From assembly GCA_001657325.1 (NCBI GenBank), contig LWRO01000005.1, positions 248,001 through 312,000 on the forward strand: a stretch of 64,000 nucleotides of DNA, given 5' to 3'. This DNA comes from Geitlerinema sp. BBD 1991-9 (GTDB taxonomy: Bacteria > Cyanobacteriota > Cyanobacteriia > Cyanobacteriales > Geitlerinemataceae). The notes beneath the pieces were generated by a model. That model was not told where the DNA came from and did no database searches. It saw nothing but the letters and a program-made list of their open reading frames with translations. The position numbers were made by a program, and so were the translations under genes. Below are positions 62,301 to 64,000 of the stretch, in pieces. Each line of letters starts with the position of its first letter. The stretch's first letter is position 1.

Positions 62301-64000
62301 ACAAGTCTAAATCCGATAAAATCCCTTTTAGGGATTGAAACGGCATCGTCAGCTACTACTTCTCTCCAAAGGTATCGTCTAAATCCGATAAAATCCCTTT
62401 TAGGGATTGAAACCTCAAGACCTAGTATAGTTAGATTAACCGATTCAGTGTCTAAATCCGATAAAATCCCTTTTAGGGATTGAAACACTATCCCCAAGCA
62501 TCCGAAATACAGAGAGCATAGTCTAAATCCGATAAAATCCCTTTTAGGGATTGAAACAGCTGTGATAGTATAATCTTCACCCAGAGGATACCAAGTCTAA
62601 ATCCGATAAAATCCCTTTTAGGGATTGAAACTGAATCAAGTTGGAATTCTTGCCAAAACCCTGTATAGTCTAAATCCGATAAAATCCCTTTTAGGGATTG
62701 AAACCTAGATTTACGAATGCTTCCTCTTGGTAGACGTGTCTAAATCCGATAAAATCCCTTTTAGGGATTGAAACTTTGCATCGCGAAGTTAAGAGATACT
62801 CTGACGATGTCTAAATCCGATAAAATCCCTTTTAGGGATTGAAACCTCTTAGAGTTAATAGATACTGATGAAAAATTGGGTCTAAATCCGATAAAATCCC
62901 TTTTAGGGATTGAAACCTGGTGGAGGTTGCGGATAGTCGATATCAATCCCTGTCTAAATCCGATAAAATCCCTTTTAGGGATTGAAACATAAGCGATCAT
63001 GTCCTCTAAGCTACTGTAAATGGCTTGTCTAAATCCGATAAAATCCCTTTTAGGGATTGAAACTTGAGTCAATTCCTTAAGAAAGTTCAAACACCTGGAA
63101 CGTCTAAATCCGATAAAATCCCTTTTAGGGATTGAAACTATAAAGATGATAGATACTTTAATGATGTCTTAAAGTCTAAATCCGATAAAATCCCTTTTAG
63201 GGATTGAAACATCGACGATGTCGATCCGTGGACTTTGGAAGTGTCGGTGTCTAAATCCGATAAAATCCCTTTTAGGGATTGAAACCTCTCTCGCCACCAC
63301 ACTTGGGGACGCTTACATCGTTCCTCAAGTCTAAATCCGATAAAATCCCTTTTAGGGATTGAAACCCTTCAATTGACGAAGACCCCTCCCAACAGACCCC
63401 GTCTAAATCCGATAAAATCCCTTTTAGGGATTGAAACCGATACTTTTTCGAGGTTCTCCCCGAAAGCGTTGGTCTAAATCCGATAAAATCCCTTTTAGGG
63501 ATTGAAACATGTAAAGTTGGGTTGACACCCTGATGAGGGCTTGAGTCTAAATCCGATAAAATCCCTTTTAGGGATTGAAACTTTGTATCCAAAATAGATC
63601 GGTATAGGGAGGTTGTCAAGTCTAAATCCGATAAAATCCCTTTTAGGGATTGAAACATCTATGTCCATTTTTTGTACCCGTCTCCTTTGTTTAGTCTAAA
63701 TCCGATAAAATCCCTTTTAGGGATTGAAACAAGTTAGAAATACTTTATGGTTCTTTGACTTAAACGTCTAAATCCGATAAAATCCCTTTTAGGGATTGAA
63801 ACGTGATGATTTTCTTAGTCATGGTTGTTTCCTTTTCTTGTCTAAATCCGATAAAATCCCTTTTAGGGATTGAAACAAACATCTGTTTAACAAAAATTTA
63901 ATATTAATCATGTCTAAATCCGATAAAATCCCTTTTAGGGATTGAAACATGGATAGATAAGATAAACTCTTCATCCATATTTGTCTAAATCCGATAAAAT
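59386..64000 (+). CRISPR. Leader-distal CRISPR block with the GATTGAAAC handle (64 repeats, continues past window)
   Basis: Repeats run from 59386 to the right edge, the last (63983) cut off after 18 bases, with 63 complete spacers, mostly 33-40 nt. Each repeat begins GTCTAAATCCGATAAAATCC, continues CTTTTAGG, and ends GATTGAAAC. The stem AATCCC/GGGATT closes the loop TTTTA, and the last eight bases ATTGAAAC match the usual crRNA 5' handle. All copies look identical except the one at 60118-60154, which has C to T at 60126. Spacers are varied, AT-rich on average, and carry pieces of phage-like coding sequence. The trailer end is not in the window. Confidence 0.98.

Noticed and set aside
58730-63658. 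Open reading frames of 60-130 codons across the CRISPR array
   Set aside because: They are repetitive translations of the repeat (NPIKSLLGIE, SIPKRDFIGFR, QSLKGILSDLD) and reflect array periodicity, not genes.
1-64000. tRNA or rRNA genes
   Set aside because: I looked in the intergenic regions for T-loop-like GTTCGAATC motifs with flanking stems and saw none convincing; a covariance-model scan would be decisive.
58014-64000. cas genes next to the array
   Set aside because: Only dcd lies to the left and the array fills the window to the right edge; no Cas-like frame is present.

Overview
The window comes from a cyanobacterium: it encodes PsbI of photosystem II, a SomA-type SLH porin, the SphR-SphS-PhoU phosphate relay, MenC/MenE for phylloquinone, and many cyanobacteria-only families (DUF3122, DUF3769, a CPVCG/CPNCG membrane protein). 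Coding regions are full of CGATCG-type palindromes, including GCGATCGC (HIP1), as in many non-marine cyanobacteria. The genus cannot be named from the sequence alone.

Layout. 1-8100: a 5'-truncated membrane protein, a pentapeptide-repeat protein, a DUF3122 exported protein, an SLH porin with a strong terminator, a small conserved protein, a DUF3769 (LptD-like) outer-membrane protein and psbI. 8390-14480: a MASE1/PAS histidine kinase, an aldehyde dehydrogenase, and a tetR gene divergent from a CrtISO-like FAD oxidoreductase with two operator-like palindromes on its promoter. 14480-15210: a tandemly duplicated MITE-like element, then a DUF433 antitoxin-like gene followed by the stump of its PIN-like partner. 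15314-19033: menC-menE, a zinc-ribbon membrane protein and a DsbA-like lipoprotein. 19258-22123: sphR-sphS-phoU. 22166-25034: proB, a universal stress protein and an ADP-ribosylglycohydrolase, all on the minus strand. 25469-29768: a ferrous-iron locus with two double-domain FeoA proteins, FeoB and FeoC. 29955-35266: a PP2C phosphatase, two small unknowns and a sugar-type ABC ATPase. 35742-41021: a surface-glycan-like island with a GT2 glycosyltransferase, two sulfotransferases and a fucosyltransferase-like protein. 41415-58013: htpG, a GH57 glucan enzyme, an orphan chemoreceptor, ftsH, terD, a GAF-PAS protein, purB, argS, adk and dcd.

58014-64000 is a CRISPR leader and a very large array that runs off the right edge: 79 repeats (the last cut by the window end) and 78 complete spacers, with no cas genes in view. 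The most notable observation is here. The 15 leader-proximal repeats share their first 28 bases with the other 64 but end in ATTTATTAT instead of GATTGAAAC, so the part that becomes the crRNA 5' handle has changed. The junction keeps a record that fits a simple history. The oldest variant repeat is followed by a spacer of only 25 nt, as expected if 9 nt of repeat were lost and the next 9 nt of spacer were then counted as repeat. The next spacer towards the leader is 47 nt and starts with the same 12 nt as the short one, as expected if the first acquisition duplicated 49 nt rather than 37. Later acquisitions then copied the new 37-nt repeat. The stem-loop is kept in a shifted register.

Other points for a second look: spacers antisense to apparent phage ribosome-binding sites, a related spacer pair, a heptanucleotide repeat array flanked by a duplicated gene-start region, and a recurrent family of GTAGAG hairpins at gene ends.
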